Positions 54,395 to 62,548 of a DNA stretch of 64,000 bases are shown piece after piece (within the stretch, counting starts at the first letter, position 1; every line of letters starts with the position of its first letter). Below the pieces are notes generated by a model, which was not told where the DNA came from, did not search any database, and was given only the letters and a program-made list of their open reading frames with translations. The stretch lies in contig NZ_CP015698.1 in the NCBI RefSeq assembly GCF_002163715.1, forward strand, positions 868,001-932,000. Reading direction: 5' to 3'. Position numbers and translations under genes: made by a program. The stretch is from Curvibacter sp. AEP1-3 (GTDB lineage Bacteria > Pseudomonadota > Gammaproteobacteria > Burkholderiales > Burkholderiaceae_C).

Positions 54395-55619
54395 GGACGA
54401 CCTCCGCCGGTGAATTAGTCTGTAAAGAGGGCCCGAGTCTCAACTGATCAAGATAATCAGCCCATCGCTGCATCATTTCCCGACGGGCAGGAAGGTGGGT
54501 TGTACGGTTGTAGGCCCTGCCGTTGGCGTCTTTCACGGCGTGCGCCTGTTGGTGATCAATAAGGTCAACCCGCTCACCCAAAACCTCGTCCATAATAGTT
54601 CGGGCAGTTGCCCTGAAACCATGGGCCGTCTGGATTTGATTGTCGTATCCCATGCGGCGAAGAGCAGTATTCAAGGTGTTCTCGCTCATAGGCCGATCGC
54701 CCGAGAGAAGGCTCGGAAAGACGTACTTTCCATGGCCAGTAAGCTCAAACTGTTTTCTCAGAATGTCGACTGCTTGCGTGGGCAATGGAACATAGTGCTC
54801 AATCCGCATTTTCATTTTTGCGGCCGGGATTCTCCACTCCGCTGCATCCAGATCGATCTCTGCCCATTCGGCATGACGGAGCTCTCCAGGACGGACAAAC
54901 AACATCGGCTCAAGCTTTAGCCCTGCGAGAGTGTAGGGGTGCCCCTGGTATCCATCGATTGCACGAAGCAGGTTTGCGAGTTCGGTGGGTTTTGTGATTC
55001 CAGCCCTATGACCGCCCACATGCTTTTCAAACGCACCTCTGGTGCTGGCAGCGACATCATTCTTCGCCAGTTGGTGAATGATGGCGTATCGCCAAATCTG
55101 TGAGCAGATTTGACGCACTCGCTCCAAACTGTCCAAAGCACCTCTTCGCTCCATGTGCCTCAAAGTCTCGATGAAGTCCACGATCTCGATCGCGGAAATA
55201 GGCTTCTGACCGATGTGTGGGTAGACGTCATGCGTGAGCCAAGCTGTGATCTTTTTATGGGTGGATGCCGCACGGGTGGCTTCCGTCTTGATCAACCACT
55301 CCGTGGCCACCGCCTCAAAAGTGTTGGCAAGCTCCCTCTTTTTGGCCACTTTGGCGTTTCTTTTTGCCAAGCTAGGGTCTTGGCCTTGCGCGAGTAGTAC
55401 CTTGAGCTCCTGATGGGCTTTGCGCGCCTGCTGGAGCGTAACTTCCGGATACACCCCATAGGCTGCGGTCCTCTGTCTACCGTTGAATCGATAGGCTCCG
55501 CGCCAGTACTTTCCCGTCGAAGTGACGTGCAGGTACATGCCCTGCCCGTCCGAGTGTTTCTCACCCTGAGGTGCCCCCTTATGCTTTACCGCCTTAACAA
55601 ACGTATCCGTAAGTGCCAT
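54381..55619 (-). CDS. int: Tyrosine integrase, P4 type
   Basis: 412 residues. The N-terminal DUF4102 arm-binding domain MALTDTFVKAVKHKGAPQGE...DGQGMYLHV is at about 1-90, the core-binding domain at about 95-200. The catalytic domain has Arg in LFVRPGELRHAEW, HGFRATARTIMDE (His-x-x-Arg) and, near the C-terminus, Tyr in GRAYNRTTHL. It integrates the island at the tRNA-Leu 3' end whose gene starts 177 bp away. No frameshift is visible and all catalytic residues are present. Confidence 0.95.
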   Translation of the reverse strand: MALTDTFVKAVKHKGAPQGEKHSDGQGMYLHVTSTGKYWRGAYRFNGRQRTAAYGVYPEVTLQQARKAHQELKVLLAQGQDPSLAKRNAKVAKKRELANTFEAVATEWLIKTEATRAASTHKKITAWLTHDVYPHIGQKPISAIEIVDFIETLRHMERRGALDSLERVRQICSQIWRYAIIHQLAKNDVAASTRGAFEKHVGGHRAGITKPTELANLLRAIDGYQGHPYTLAGLKLEPMLFVRPGELRHAEWAEIDLDAAEWRIPAAKMKMRIEHYVPLPTQAVDILRKQFELTGHGKYVFPSLLSGDRPMSENTLNTALRRMGYDNQIQTAHGFRATARTIMDEVLGERVDLIDHQQAHAVKDANGRAYNRTTHLPARREMMQRWADYLDQLRLGPSLQTNSPAEVVHVPS

Positions 55620-55727
55620 GTTTTCACCCTTGTTGGTATCCGAAATACCAGCACTGTTGGCATAACAACAAAAATACCAACTCGCCCGTGAGCTTCTATG
55701 CTACCGAGTGAGACGACTCGAGACAAC

Positions 55728-55763
55728 AAAAAACCCGCTATGCCAAGGAAGCATGCGGGTTTT
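55728..55763 (-). terminator. Terminator downstream of the tRNA gene cluster
   Basis: Stem AAAACCCGC(T)ATGC/GCATGCGGGTTTT with loop CAAGGAA, one bulged base; the minus-strand T run follows. It ends transcripts from tRNA-Gly-Cys-Leu reading to the left and lies inside the island, just outside the att. Confidence 0.85.
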
Positions 55764-55795
55764 GAGAGGATCTGAGACTATTTAAAAGTATTGAA

Positions 55796-55888
55796 TGGTG
55801 CCTGAGACCGGAATCGAACCGGTACGCCCGTTATTCACGAAGCGGCGGATTTTAAGTCCGATGTGTCTACCTATTTCACCACTCAGGC
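55796..55888 (-). tRNA. tRNA-Leu (anticodon TAA)
   Basis: 93 bases including encoded CCA. Acceptor GCCTGAG/CTCAGGC; D arm GTGGTGAAATAGGTAGAC; anticodon loop CTTAAAA; long variable arm typical of class II; T loop GGTTCGATTCC. Its 3' end is the integration site of the island, and the tRNA is restored by the integrated copy. Confidence 0.95.
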
Positions 55889-55958
55889 ACGGGTGTCTAT
55901 TGTCAAACAAAAATGCCCCACCAACCGAGGCTGACAGGGCATTTCGACCAGATAAATC

Positions 55959-56032
55959 TGGAGGCGCGGTCCGGAGTCGAACCGGACTAACCGGATTTGC
56001 AATCCGGGGCATAACCGCTTTGCTACCGCGCC
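55959..56032 (-). tRNA. tRNA-Cys (anticodon GCA)
   Basis: 74 bases with CCA. Acceptor GGCGCGG/CCGCGCC, discriminator T, anticodon loop ATTGCAAAT with GCA, T loop GGTTCGACTCC. Second of three tRNA genes on the minus strand. Confidence 0.95.
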
Positions 56033-56101
56033 GACTTTTCAGTTTCCCCAACCTAGGGAGAGGAATAAAAAAGGGAAGCAGGCGCTTCCCTTTTTCGGAA
56101 T

Positions 56102-56177
56102 TGGAGCGGGAAAAGAGTCTCGAACTCTCGACCTCAACCTTGGCAAGGTTGCGCTCTACCAACTGAGCTATTCCCGC
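56102..56177 (-). tRNA. tRNA-Gly (anticodon GCC)
   Basis: 76 bases with CCA. Acceptor GCGGGAA/TTCCCGC, D arm AGCTCAGTTGGTAGAGC, anticodon loop with GCC in CCTTGCCAAGG, T loop AGTTCGAGACT. It is the first gene of the tRNA run, 80 bp downstream of lon. Confidence 0.95.
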
Positions 56178-56257
56178 GTTTCAAGCCTCAAATTATAGCG
56201 TCATTTTCAAGCTGTCGGAGCAAAGTCAAAAAATTTTTGCATTGCCCCGACAGACGT

Positions 56258-58693
56258 TCAATGCTTCACAGCGGGCGCAGAGGCGTCCGAAGAAACCGCT
56301 TGCACCGAAGGAGGCACCGGCTCTTCGTCAGGCAAGGGAACCGGCTGTGACTCCAGAGCCAACTCAAGCACTTGGTCGATCCAACGTACAGGCACTATCT
56401 CGAGTCCGTTCTTGACGTTTTCGGGAATGTCCTGCAAGTCTTTGGCATTCTGCTCAGGGATCAAAACCGTCTTGATTCCACCGCGCAAAGCAGCAAGCAA
56501 TTTTTCTTTCAAGCCACCGATCTCGGTGACTTCACCTCGCAAGGTGATCTCTCCCGTCATGGCAACATCACCGCGGACAGGAATACCAGTCAGCGCGGAT
56601 ACAAAAGCAGTAGCCATCGCTGCGCCAGCGCTCGGACCGTCTTTAGGTGTTGCACCATCAGGTACGTGTATGTGGATGTCTTTCTTCTCAAAAGTTTCAT
56701 CCTTGATTCCCAAGCGACGGGAGCGACTGCGAACCACAGTGCGCGCGGCCTCCACAGACTCCTTCATCACATCCCCCAATGAACCGGTGCGGGTAATGAC
56801 ACCCTTACCGGGAGTCAAAGCAGCTTCGATCGTCAACAAATCTCCGCCGACCTCAGTCCATGCGAGTCCCACCACTTGGCCTACCTGGTTTTGCTCTTCA
56901 GCGCGACCATAGGTGTAGCGACGCACCCCCAAGAAATCATTCAAGTTCTCCGCGGTAACGACCACTTGTGCCTGCATTTTCTTGAGCAAAAGGCCCTTGA
57001 CGACCTTGCGGCAGATTTTGGACAGTTCGCGCTCCAAAGATCGGACACCCGCCTCACGTGTGTAGTAGCGAACAATGTCGCGCACAGCATCCTCAGACAC
57101 AGAGAGCTCCGCATCCTTCACACCGTTGTTTTTCATCTGCTTGGGCAACAGATACGTGATGGCAATGTTGGTCTTCTCGTCTTCGGTATAGCCCGACAGA
57201 CGAATCACCTCCATACGGTCCAGCAACGCTGGTGGGATGTTCATGGAGTTGGAAGTCGCCACAAACATCACGTCACTCAAGTCGTAGTCCACTTCTACGT
57301 AGTGGTCGCCAAACTTGTTGTTCTGCTCCGGATCCAACACCTCCAACAACGCACTGCTGGGGTCGCCACGGAAGTCCGTGCCCAGCTTGTCGATTTCATC
57401 GAGCAGGAACAATGGATTACGTGTGCCAACCTTGGAAAGGCTTTGAAGAACCTTTCCTGGCATCGCTCCAATGTAAGTTCTCCGATGACCGCGGATCTCC
57501 GCCTCATCGCGCATACCGCCCAACGCCATACGTACGTATTTGCGGCCCGTGGCCTTGGCTATGCTTTGGCCCAAGGAAGTCTTACCTACCCCGGGCGGGC
57601 CTACCAGACACAGGATGGGCGCCTTCACCTTGTCGACTCGCTGTTGAACAGCAAGATATTCCAAAATGCGGTCCTTGACTTTGTCCAAGCCATAGTGATC
57701 TTCATTCAAGACGTTCTCGGCATTCGCCAGGTTGTGTTTGATCTTGGTTTTGGCAGTCCAAGGCAGGCCGGTCAGCACTTCAATGTAGTTGCGTACCACC
57801 GTCGCCTCTGCAGACATGGGAGACATCAGCTTGAGTTTCTTCAACTCGGCTTCGGCCTTCTTCAACGCCTCCTTGGGCATCTTGGCAGACTTGATCTTTT
57901 TTTCGATCTCTTCGATGTCTGCGCCATCTTCACCCTCGCCCAACTCCTTCTGAATCGCCTTGACTTGCTCATTCAAATAGAAGTCGCGCTGGTTCTTTTC
58001 CATCTGGCGCTTGACCCGACCACGGATCTTCTTGTCGACATTCAATATGTCGACTTCGTGTTCGATCTGCTCAAACAAATTTTCCAAGCGGTCTTTGACC
58101 TCAGGCAGACTCAAAATGGCTTGTTTGCTGTCCAGCTTGAGCGGTAGATGCGCAGCAATGGTGTCAGCCAAGCGACCAGGGTCGTCAATGCTGGAGATGG
58201 AAGTAAGAATTTCCGGAGGAATCTTTTTGTTGAGTTTGACGTACTGGTCAAACTGCTGCATTACTGCACGACGCAGCGCCTCCACTTCACTACCGGCTTT
58301 ACGGCTTACGTCCGTCGCCTCTGCAGGCACTTCAATAGGGGTAACGTTCGCTGTGAAATGCAGTTCACCTTCCGAGATCTGGTTGACGGTAGCGCGCTGA
58401 TGCCCTTCGACCAACACTTTGACAGTGCCATCAGGCAGCTTCAACATTTGAAGGATGGTGGATACACACCCCACATCAAACATATCTGAAACCACCGGAT
58501 CATCCTTGGCAGCCGCCTTCTGGGCCACCAACATGATGCGGCGCTCTGCCTCCATGGCCGCTTCCAAGGCTTTGATGCTCTTGGGGCGCCCCACGAATAG
58601 CGGAATCACCATGTGAGGAAAGACCACCACATCGCGCAAAGGCAATAGAGGCAGTTCTAAGGGGATTGCAGGCAAGGGAATATGGCCGGACAT
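56258..58693 (-). CDS. lon: ATP-dependent protease Lon
   Basis: 811 residues. The N-terminal substrate domain LPLLPLRDVVVFPHMVIPLF is at about 14-33. The AAA module carries Walker A GPPGVGKTS (about 366-374) and Walker B FLLDEIDK; the protease domain has catalytic Ser in DGPSAGAAM (about 688-696) and its Lys in GGLKEKLLAA. Degrades misfolded and regulatory proteins. A sigma-32-type promoter stands right before the start. It is the last of tig-clpP-clpX-lon, and the tRNA genes follow. Confidence 0.98.
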   Translation of the reverse strand: MSGHIPLPAIPLELPLLPLRDVVVFPHMVIPLFVGRPKSIKALEAAMEAERRIMLVAQKAAAKDDPVVSDMFDVGCVSTILQMLKLPDGTVKVLVEGHQRATVNQISEGELHFTANVTPIEVPAEATDVSRKAGSEVEALRRAVMQQFDQYVKLNKKIPPEILTSISSIDDPGRLADTIAAHLPLKLDSKQAILSLPEVKDRLENLFEQIEHEVDILNVDKKIRGRVKRQMEKNQRDFYLNEQVKAIQKELGEGEDGADIEEIEKKIKSAKMPKEALKKAEAELKKLKLMSPMSAEATVVRNYIEVLTGLPWTAKTKIKHNLANAENVLNEDHYGLDKVKDRILEYLAVQQRVDKVKAPILCLVGPPGVGKTSLGQSIAKATGRKYVRMALGGMRDEAEIRGHRRTYIGAMPGKVLQSLSKVGTRNPLFLLDEIDKLGTDFRGDPSSALLEVLDPEQNNKFGDHYVEVDYDLSDVMFVATSNSMNIPPALLDRMEVIRLSGYTEDEKTNIAITYLLPKQMKNNGVKDAELSVSEDAVRDIVRYYTREAGVRSLERELSKICRKVVKGLLLKKMQAQVVVTAENLNDFLGVRRYTYGRAEEQNQVGQVVGLAWTEVGGDLLTIEAALTPGKGVITRTGSLGDVMKESVEAARTVVRSRSRRLGIKDETFEKKDIHIHVPDGATPKDGPSAGAAMATAFVSALTGIPVRGDVAMTGEITLRGEVTEIGGLKEKLLAALRGGIKTVLIPEQNAKDLQDIPENVKNGLEIVPVRWIDQVLELALESQPVPLPDEEPVPPSVQAVSSDASAPAVKH

Positions 58694-58719
58694 AGGAAAA
58701 CCTTTACGTTACCTGTGGA

Positions 58720-58747
58720 ATATGGACTGCAAAGCCCGGATTTCAAG
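58720..58747 (-). promoter_or_regulatory. Sigma-32-like heat-shock promoter before lon
   Basis: On the minus strand CTTGAAA (58747-58741), a 13-bp spacer, then GTCCATAT (58727-58720), 27 bp before the lon ATG. This fits the sigma-32 consensus CTTGAAA-N11-16-CCCCATnT except for the first two bases of the -10. lon is a heat-shock gene in other proteobacteria. The transcript would have a very short leader. Confidence 0.72.
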
Positions 58748-58839
58748 CACAACCCGATTATGAAAAACCGGGCAACCCCACAAGTGGGATTGAATACCCC
58801 CAAAACCCTTGCTTATCAGGCTATTGGGGGCCATTCCGG

Positions 58840-60105
58840 CTACGCCTTCTTGGCAGACTCGCGATAAACGAGCAATGGAGGCTTGTTTTCTTCGATGGTG
58901 GATTCGTCCACCACTACTTTTTCAACGTTGCCCGCATTGGGCAACTCATACATAGTGTCAATGAGCGATTGCTCCAGGATGGATCGCAAGCCTCGGGCAC
59001 CAGTTTTGCGGATCAAAGCCCGCTTGGCGATGGCCTTCAGGGCAGCAGGACGGATCTCCAGCTCCGCACCCTCCATCGCCAACAACTTGGCATATTGCTT
59101 GACCAAGGCATTCTTGGGCTCAGTCAAGATCTGAACCAAGGCTTCTTCAGTAAGCTCAGCGAGGGTTGCCACCACAGGCATACGCCCCACTAACTCGGGA
59201 ATCAAGCCGAACTTGATCAAATCCTCAGGCTCAACCTCTTTGAAAACTTCTGTCAATGCACGCTGCTGCTTGCTCTTTACCGCAGCACCGAAACCGATAC
59301 CCGAAGACTCTGTGCGGCTCTCGATCACCTTTTCCAAGCCCGCAAACGCACCGCCGCAAATGAACAGGATGTTGGTCGTGTCAATTTGCACGAAATCCTG
59401 GTTCGGATGCTTGCGTCCGCCCTGCGGCGGAACACTGGCCATGGTGCCTTCAATCAGCTTCAGCAGAGCTTGTTGAACGCCCTCGCCCGACACATCGCGC
59501 GTGATGGAGGGGTTGTCGGATTTGCGTGAAATCTTGTCGATCTCATCGATGTAGACAATGCCGCGCTGGGCGCGTTCTACGTCGTAGTTGCAGCTCTGCA
59601 GCAGCTTCAGAACGATGTTCTCCACGTCCTCGCCTACATAACCCGCTTCGGTCAAGGTAGTTGCATCAGCCATCACAAAGGGCACATCCAGCATGCGCGC
59701 CAGAGTTTGGGCCAACAGCGTCTTGCCCGAGCCAGTGGGGCCGATCAACAGGATGTTGCTCTTGGCGAGCTCAACATCATCTTTCTTGGCTTTTTCTTTG
59801 TGCTTGAGGCGCTTGTAGTGGTTGTACACCGCCACCGCCAGAGTGCGCTTGGCAGGTTCCTGGCCGATGACATAGCTATCGAGGTTTGCCTTGATATCTG
59901 CGGGCGTGGGCAGGTCACTGCGCCCTTCCTTGTTTTCGGTGGTCGCCGGTAGCTCGTCACGGATGATCTCATTGCATAAATCGATGCACTCATCACACAC
60001 AAAGACGGACGGACCAGCGATAAGCTTCTTCACCTCATGCTGACTCTTGCCACAGAAAGAGCAGTACAGGGTTTTTTCGCTGGTTGAGCCTTTTTTTTCG
60101 GCCAT
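58840..60105 (-). CDS. clpX: ATP-dependent Clp protease subunit ClpX
   Basis: 421 residues. Zinc-binding domain [19 protein letters not shown] and [15 protein letters not shown] with four Cys in the first 40 residues; Walker A GPTGSGKT (about 118-125), Walker B DEIDKI; the ClpP-docking IGFG loop is in [13 protein letters not shown]; ends as usual. Works with ClpP. Separated from clpP by a 103-bp gap with a hairpin. lon lies 146 bp downstream. Confidence 0.98.
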   Translation of the reverse strand: MAEKKGSTSEKTLYCSFCGKSQHEVKKLIAGPSVFVCDECIDLCNEIIRDELPATTENKEGRSDLPTPADIKANLDSYVIGQEPAKRTLAVAVYNHYKRLKHKEKAKKDDVELAKSNILLIGPTGSGKTLLAQTLARMLDVPFVMADATTLTEAGYVGEDVENIVLKLLQSCNYDVERAQRGIVYIDEIDKISRKSDNPSITRDVSGEGVQQALLKLIEGTMASVPPQGGRKHPNQDFVQIDTTNILFICGGAFAGLEKVIESRTESSGIGFGAAVKSKQQRALTEVFKEVEPEDLIKFGLIPELVGRMPVVATLAELTEEALVQILTEPKNALVKQYAKLLAMEGAELEIRPAALKAIAKRALIRKTGARGLRSILEQSLIDTMYELPNAGNVEKVVVDESTIEENKPPLLVYRESAKKA

Positions 60106-60152
60106 GGATGTCTGCCTTTTTTCGCTAAGTTAAGCAATGATAACCAAATGAA

Positions 60153-60183
60153 AACGGTGCCTGTCCGTCGGAAAGGCACCGTT
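60153..60183 (-). terminator. Hairpin between clpP and clpX
   Basis: Perfect 10-bp stem AACGGTGCCT/AGGCACCGTT, loop of 11, then GTTTTCATTT on the minus strand. It may partly stop clpP transcription before clpX, or act as an mRNA processing or attenuator site. The T run is interrupted, so it could be leaky. Confidence 0.65.
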
Positions 60184-60208
60184 CAGGTGGGCGCTTGGCC
60201 CGTCGCAA

Positions 60209-60838
60209 TCAGGGGCGTTTTGCAATCACCTGATCTACCAGGCCATATTCCTTTGCCTCGTCTGCAGACAGGTAATAGTCCCGCTCTGTATCGCGTTCAA
60301 TCTTTTCCAAAGGTTGGCCGGTGCGCTCCGCCAGAATCTTGTTCAGTTGTTCGCGGGTCTTCAGGATTTCACGAGCGTGAATTTCAATCTCTGTCGCCTG
60401 ACCTTGTGTCCCACCCAAAGGCTGGTGAATCATGACCTTGGAATTCGGCAGCGAAAAGCGCTTGCCTTTGGCGCCGGCGGCCAACAGAAATGCCCCCATG
60501 CTCGCGGCCATGCCGGTGCACAAGGTAGACACGTCGGGCTTGATGAAGTTCATGGTGTCGTAAATCGCCATGCCGGCGCTCACAGAGCCGCCGGGCGAAT
60601 TGATGTAAAAGGAAATATCCTTGTCGGGATTTTCGCTTTCCAGAAACAACAGCTGAGCTACCACGAGATTGGCAGTCTGGTCATTGACGGGCCCCACCAG
60701 AAAAATCACCCGCTCTTTCAACAAACGGGAATAAATGTCGTATGAACGCTCACCACGTCCCGATTGCTCGATGACCATGGGCACCATTCCCAGAGCCTGG
60801 GTTTCCATTGCGCCGGACATTCCGTATTTCACGTTCAT
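60209..60838 (-). CDS. clpP: ATP-dependent Clp protease proteolytic subunit ClpP
   Basis: 209 residues. Catalytic Ser in [14 protein letters not shown], His in [10 protein letters not shown], Asp in the [11 protein letters not shown] area; the hydrophobic N-terminal loop [20 protein letters not shown] follows the start. Forms the tetradecameric protease used by ClpX here and by the ClpA encoded at 11.7 kb. The start [12 protein letters not shown] leads to a short propeptide. tig precedes it. Confidence 0.97.
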   Translation of the reverse strand: MNVKYGMSGAMETQALGMVPMVIEQSGRGERSYDIYSRLLKERVIFLVGPVNDQTANLVVAQLLFLESENPDKDISFYINSPGGSVSAGMAIYDTMNFIKPDVSTLCTGMAASMGAFLLAAGAKGKRFSLPNSKVMIHQPLGGTQGQATEIEIHAREILKTREQLNKILAERTGQPLEKIERDTERDYYLSADEAKEYGLVDQVIAKRP

Positions 60839-60891
60839 AAGCTCTCCAAAATGTAGGGTGTAACTGTACAGAAAAAGACAGACAAAAATGC

Positions 60892-60938
60892 AAATGGGGC
60901 TTAAACGCAGGACTGCAAGTCCCGCGCAAGCCCCATTT
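60892..60938 (-). terminator. Terminator after trigger factor gene
   Basis: An 11-bp perfect stem AAATGGGGCTT/AAGCCCCATTT encloses an inner stem (GGACT/AGTCC) giving a branched hairpin; the minus strand continues into GCATTTTTGTC. It separates tig from clpP and ends 34 bp after the tig stop. Confidence 0.8.
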
Positions 60939-60972
60939 CGCTGCGACGCAAAGTTTGCGCCTGCGCTTTGCT

Positions 60973-62283
60973 TTAGTTCTGGCCCATCAATTCGTCGAAG
61001 GACACGGACTTGTCAGTCACTTTGGCCTTGGACAGGATGTATTCGGTCACATTGTTTTCAATGACCACTGCCTCGACTTCAGCCATGCGACGGTTGTCAC
61101 CGTAGTACCAACGGATCACGTCAGCGGGCTTCTCGTAGCTGGCAGCCAACTCTTCCACATGAGCCTTGATCTGCTCGGGCTTGGCAGCCAAGTCATTGGA
61201 GCGAACCAGCTCTGCCACCACCAGACCCAATCGCACACGGCGCTCTGCTTGTGGGCGGAAGATATCGTCAGGAATCGGAGCCTTGTCGGCGTCCTTGATA
61301 CCGCGCTGCTTCAAGTCAGCACGCGCGTTTTCCACCATGCGGTCCAGTTCAGCTTGCACGCTGGACTTGGGCAAGTCCAACTCGGCCTTGGCAACCAAGG
61401 CATCCATCGCTGCTTGTTTGTTGCGAGCCAGCAGGCGGTGCTTGACCTCGCGCTCCAGGTTCTTGCGGATGTCTGCGCGCAGCGCTTCTACGGTGCCGTC
61501 GGCAATGCCCAAAGACTTCGCCAATGCGCCATCCACTTCAGGCAGGTTGGCGGCTTCGAGCTTCTTCAGGGTCACTAGGAAGTCAGCGGTCTTGCCGGCT
61601 ACGTCTTTGCCATGGTAGTCCGCAGGGAAGGCCAAGGGGAAAGTCTTGCTTTCGCCGGACTTCATGCCACGGGTAGCGTCTTCGAACTCCTTGAGCATCT
61701 GGCCATCGCCCAGAATGAACTGGAAGTCAGCAGCCTTACCGCCAGCGAAGGGTTCGCCGTCGATTTTTCCTTCGAAGTCCACGGTCACGCGGTCGGTGTC
61801 TTGGGCCGCGGTGTCTTGTGCGCGTTGGGCAAAGGTACGGCGCTGCTTGCGCAGGATTTCAATGGTCTTGTCGATGGCTTCGTCTGTCACGTCCGCAGTC
61901 AATTTTTCGACTTCGGCACCCGCCAAATCGGCGATCTTGACTTCAGGGAAGACTTCGAAAATCGCGTCGAAAGCCATTTGACCTTCAGGAGAAGTTTCGC
62001 TTTCGGAAATCTTGGGCTGACCGGCGACACGCAGCTTGGCTTCGTTAGCGGCAGTGGCAAAGGCCTCGCCCACTTTGTCGTTCATCACTTCGTAGTGGAC
62101 CGAATAGCCATAGCGCTGGGCCACGACATTCATGGGAACTTTGCCTGGACGGAAACCGTCCATCTTCACGGTGCGGGCCAACTTGCGCAGACGGCTGTCA
62201 ACTTCGGTCTGGATCACGCCCACGGGCAGTGTCAACGTAATCTTGCGCTCCAGCTTTTCCAGAGTTTCTACAGTAACGGCCAT
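60973..62283 (-). CDS. tig: Trigger factor
   Basis: 436 residues. The ribosome-binding tail with signature [16 protein letters not shown] (about 45-60, the G-F-R-x-G-K-x-P loop), the PPIase domain at about 160-245 ([20 protein letters not shown]) and the helical C-terminal chaperone arms. Folds nascent chains at the exit tunnel. It heads the tig-clpP-clpX-lon cluster. The tRNA-Leu(TAG) gene lies upstream. Confidence 0.98.
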   Translation of the reverse strand: MAVTVETLEKLERKITLTLPVGVIQTEVDSRLRKLARTVKMDGFRPGKVPMNVVAQRYGYSVHYEVMNDKVGEAFATAANEAKLRVAGQPKISESETSPEGQMAFDAIFEVFPEVKIADLAGAEVEKLTADVTDEAIDKTIEILRKQRRTFAQRAQDTAAQDTDRVTVDFEGKIDGEPFAGGKAADFQFILGDGQMLKEFEDATRGMKSGESKTFPLAFPADYHGKDVAGKTADFLVTLKKLEAANLPEVDGALAKSLGIADGTVEALRADIRKNLEREVKHRLLARNKQAAMDALVAKAELDLPKSSVQAELDRMVENARADLKQRGIKDADKAPIPDDIFRPQAERRVRLGLVVAELVRSNDLAAKPEQIKAHVEELAASYEKPADVIRWYYGDNRRMAEVEAVVIENNVTEYILSKAKVTDKSVSFDELMGQN

Positions 62284-62349
62284 CGTTCACTCCTAATGTT
62301 GGTATGGCAGGGATTTCACCTGCGGCATCGCTGGGATGCCATGTAAGGT

Positions 62350-62436
62350 TGGTGCGCGGGGGGGGACTCGAACCCCCACAGTGTTGCCACCGTCAGGACC
62401 TAAACCTGGTGCGTCTACCAATTTCGCCACCCGCGC
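62350..62436 (-). tRNA. tRNA-Leu (anticodon TAG)
   Basis: 87 bases with CCA. Acceptor GCGCGGG/CCCGCGC, D arm GTGGCGAAATTGGTAGAC, anticodon loop TTTAGGT (TAG), class II variable arm GACGGTGGCAACACTGT, T stem GGGGG/CCCCC. Lies 67 bp before tig on the minus strand. It is a different isoacceptor from the TAA gene used by the island. Confidence 0.95.
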
Positions 62437-62548
62437 AAAAAACAAAACACGGGAGCCGAGAGCCCTGCAGAACCCGTCTGCCAAGCCCCGACTTCCCGTT
62501 TGAAATCGGTCAACCCGCTATTTTAACCTGCAAGCGGGCCCCTTCTTT

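Larger units (their letters stand above)
35754..55819. mobile_element. tRNA-Leu-integrated genomic island with defence cargo
   Basis: A 20-kb insertion bounded by direct 18-base copies of the tRNA-Leu 3' end. A P4-type integrase gene starts 177 bp from the tRNA. Inside are an AlpA-type regulator, a winged-helix replication-like protein, small hypothetical genes, type I restriction-modification, a DUF262 protein and an Hsp70 cassette. No capsid, tail, conjugation or transposase gene is seen, so it resembles a phage-satellite or integrative island. Visible AT enrichment at about 36.7-43.2 kb contrasts with the flanking chromosome. Confidence 0.9.

Noticed and set aside
35754..55819. Complete prophage or ICE
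   Set aside because: No capsid, terminase, tail, relaxase or type IV secretion gene could be recognised.
56876..58147. 423-codon plus-strand frame over lon
   Set aside because: Antisense shadow of lon.
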